In this document: piece after piece, positions 62,770-64,000 of the stretch
How positions within the stretch are numbered: the stretch's first letter is position 1
How the letters are laid out: the number at the start of each line of letters is the position of its first letter
Source: Glebionis coronaria
Lineage: Eukaryota; Streptophyta; Magnoliopsida; Asterales; Asteraceae
Direction: 5' to 3'
DNA: 64,000 bases
Assembly: GCA_025667525.1 (NCBI GenBank)
Contig: CM046876.1
Coordinates: 20,013,320-20,077,319, forward strand
The notes under the pieces: model-generated
The model's input: only the letters and a program-made list of their open reading frames with translations
Databases searched by the model: none
Told to the model about the DNA's origin: nothing
Program-made: the position numbers and the translations under genes

Positions 62770-63978
62770 ATGCGTACTCGTGCTCGTAAGAAGAAAGTAG
62801 CTCAAGCCGAAGTCATTACTCCACCTATTGTCACCATGGACAATCAACCAATGATCGAGCTTTTGCAATCGCACGTAGAAGGCAACACCGATGCTATTGT
62901 CATACCCGAGATTGGAGCCAACAACTTTGAGCTTAAATCCGGCTTCATTCAAATGGTCTCTGCTCAACCCTTCTTGGGGCGTTCAATTGATGATCCTCAT
63001 GACCATATAAAAAGGTTTCTTCAACTCACTAATACGGTTAAGTATAATGGGGTTTCACAAGAGGTAATTCGCTTGCAACTTTTTCCTTTCTCCTTAGAGG
63101 GATAAGCCCGACATTGGCTTGATAAGAAACCGTCACAAAGTATTCTTACGTGGACGGATTTAGAGACCAAATTCATCAACTACTTTTTCCCACCCTCACG
63201 TACTACCGCTTTGCGGAATGAAATCATTACTTTTGAACAAAAGTACGGTGAGACATTTAGTGAATCTTGGGACCGTTTTAAGGAACTTTTAAGAAAGTGT
63301 CCACAACATGATTTAACAAAAGTACATCAAATCAATACTTTTTACAATGGTTTAAGCATGAATGACCAAGATTCACTAAATAGTGCTTCGGGGGGGGGGG
63401 GGGGGGGGGTAATATTTTGGTTTAGTCTGCTAATGCCGCTTGGGATATTATTGAGAACAAGTCTAGAGTGCAAACCAAGATTGTTCGGACTAATGTGGCT
63501 AGTGCTAGCACTAATGAGAGCGACAAGAGAATTGATAAGCTCACTACGCTTGTTGAGTCACTTGCTCTCCAAACCTCTAACAACACCAAAGCTATCAATG
63601 CCCAAGTTAATGCTATGACTCAATCATGTGAAATATGCGGGGGATCTCACTCATACACCGATTGTCCTTCGACTCATGACAATCCGTAAAATGTGTATGC
63701 CGCCAACGGTAACTATTCCACGGGAGGCTATCAAGCACGTCCTCAAGGTGACCGTAATTTGCTTAGCTATCGCTCAAACAACTTTCTTTCACCACCCGGT
63801 TTTCCCCCACAAAACCCAAACAACCTAAATCGCAACAATTAAAACCAACCACGAGCCCCAACTCAATATCAAAACCAAAGAAACCCATATCCACCTCCAA
63901 GAAACAACCAAGTTTACCAACAAACCGCTTATCAACCACCTGCCTACCATACTCCTCCTCCCAACCAACCCACCGCAT
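62770..63978 (+). pseudogene. Element F Athila-type gag, several lesions
   Basis: It starts MRTRARKKK at 62770, matching the gag start of element D. The conserved domain follows: FELKSGFIQMVSAQPFLGR, then an in-frame TAA at 63103-63105, HWLDKKPSQSILTWTDLETKFINYFFPPSRT, SWDRFKELLRKCPQHDL and TFYNGLSMNDQDSLNSASGG. There 20 G (63390-63409) shift the frame. It resumes with WDIIENKSRVQT, ESLALQTSNNTKAINAQ and an intact knuckle CEICGGSHSYTDC (about 63628-63666), then a TAA at 63687-63689 followed by NVYAANGNYSTGGYQ and a further stop near 63841. Two of the stops look like CAA to TAA changes, as expected of methylation-driven decay. Confidence 0.85.
63390..63409. repeat. Homopolymer G20 in gag
   Basis: Twenty consecutive G at the SASGG-encoding site of gag, where a short G run is natural. 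It coincides with the frame change. Confidence 0.95.
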
Positions 63979-64000
63979 TACATCAAGACGTTGAAACTTA

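Larger units (their letters stand above)
37352..64000 (-). mobile_element. Athila-type Ty3/Gypsy retrotransposon D with two nested insertions
   Basis: A minus-strand Ty3 element: gag, protease, RT, RNase H, integrase (integrase last, as in Ty3). Its 3' LTR (37352-41583) and 5' LTR (from 57955) both start TGATAGTTGAG on the plus strand, and a GGCGCCGCTGCCGGGGA PBS abuts the latter. Element E is inserted in its 3' internal region (43331-51422, target ATGTA) and element F in its 5' LTR (from 60881), so the right end of D is outside the window. The gag style (AWNRFKEMLHECP, MFYNGL) and protease style (CHALADLGASINLMPL) are typical of Athila. The left flank duplication should be ATATC. Confidence 0.9.
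60881..64000 (+). mobile_element. Athila-type element F (5' LTR, PBS, gag), cut by window end
   Basis: A plus-strand element beginning TGTGAAAACACTTATCC inside the 5' LTR of element D. Its LTR is followed by a variant PBS (GGCACCGCTGCCGGC, from 62551) and an Athila-type gag. The PBS differs from the canonical form of element D in two places. Pol is beyond the window. Gag has nonsense codons and a G20 run, so it is decayed. Confidence 0.82.

Overview
This is repeat-dense nuclear DNA from a flowering plant, most likely an Asteraceae species. Two observations support a plant: spliced plant-type genes (a GH1 beta-glucosidase with 12 exons, and a plant-specific Mediator subunit MED32) and LTR retrotransposons with plant PBS types. 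The family assignment is an inference from how closely the retroelement proteins, especially a pol-less coiled-coil gag at 47-49 kb, resemble those I remember from tansy and daisy relatives. It was not tested by a search.

Layout. 1-7.7 kb: a minus-strand Copia element (A) whose 5' LTR abuts the 3' end of a plus-strand relative (B); A appears to have inserted into B. 7.97-13.3 kb: a young, complete Copia element (C) with two LTRs and a 5-bp target duplication, interrupted by one in-frame stop. 14.1-23.5 kb: three specialised-metabolism genes, all broken: a short-chain dehydrogenase (+), a GH1 beta-glucosidase (-) and a BAHD acyltransferase (+). 26.86-27.29 kb: MED32 (-), the only intact host gene seen. 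27.9-30.1 kb: foldback and MITE-type repeats, including a 650-bp palindromic Mutator-like element with a 10-bp target duplication. 30.2-34.4 kb: a 4.2-kb solo LTR with a 5-bp duplication.

From about 35.7 kb to the window end is one nest. A Tat-type Ty3 element (plus) is interrupted in gag by an Athila-type Ty3 element (D, minus). D is split by a pol-less Copia-like element (E, 43,331-51,422) in its 3' internal part, and its upstream LTR is split by a second Athila-type element (F, plus, from 60,881).

Host genes. SDR, GH1 and BAHD enzymes often act on phenylpropanoid, lignan or terpenoid products, so the 9-kb stretch may be a decayed metabolic locus; this is inference. The best candidates for something undescribed are in the retroelement control regions. 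The 5' leaders of E and F, from different superfamilies, share homologous sequence rich in an ATT(G/C)CGAT motif and share a hairpin just after the TATA box. Elements A and B are seeded with a GCAGGGGAA motif across LTR, UTR and coding sequence. E also carries a 151-bp tandem array with two hairpins per unit.
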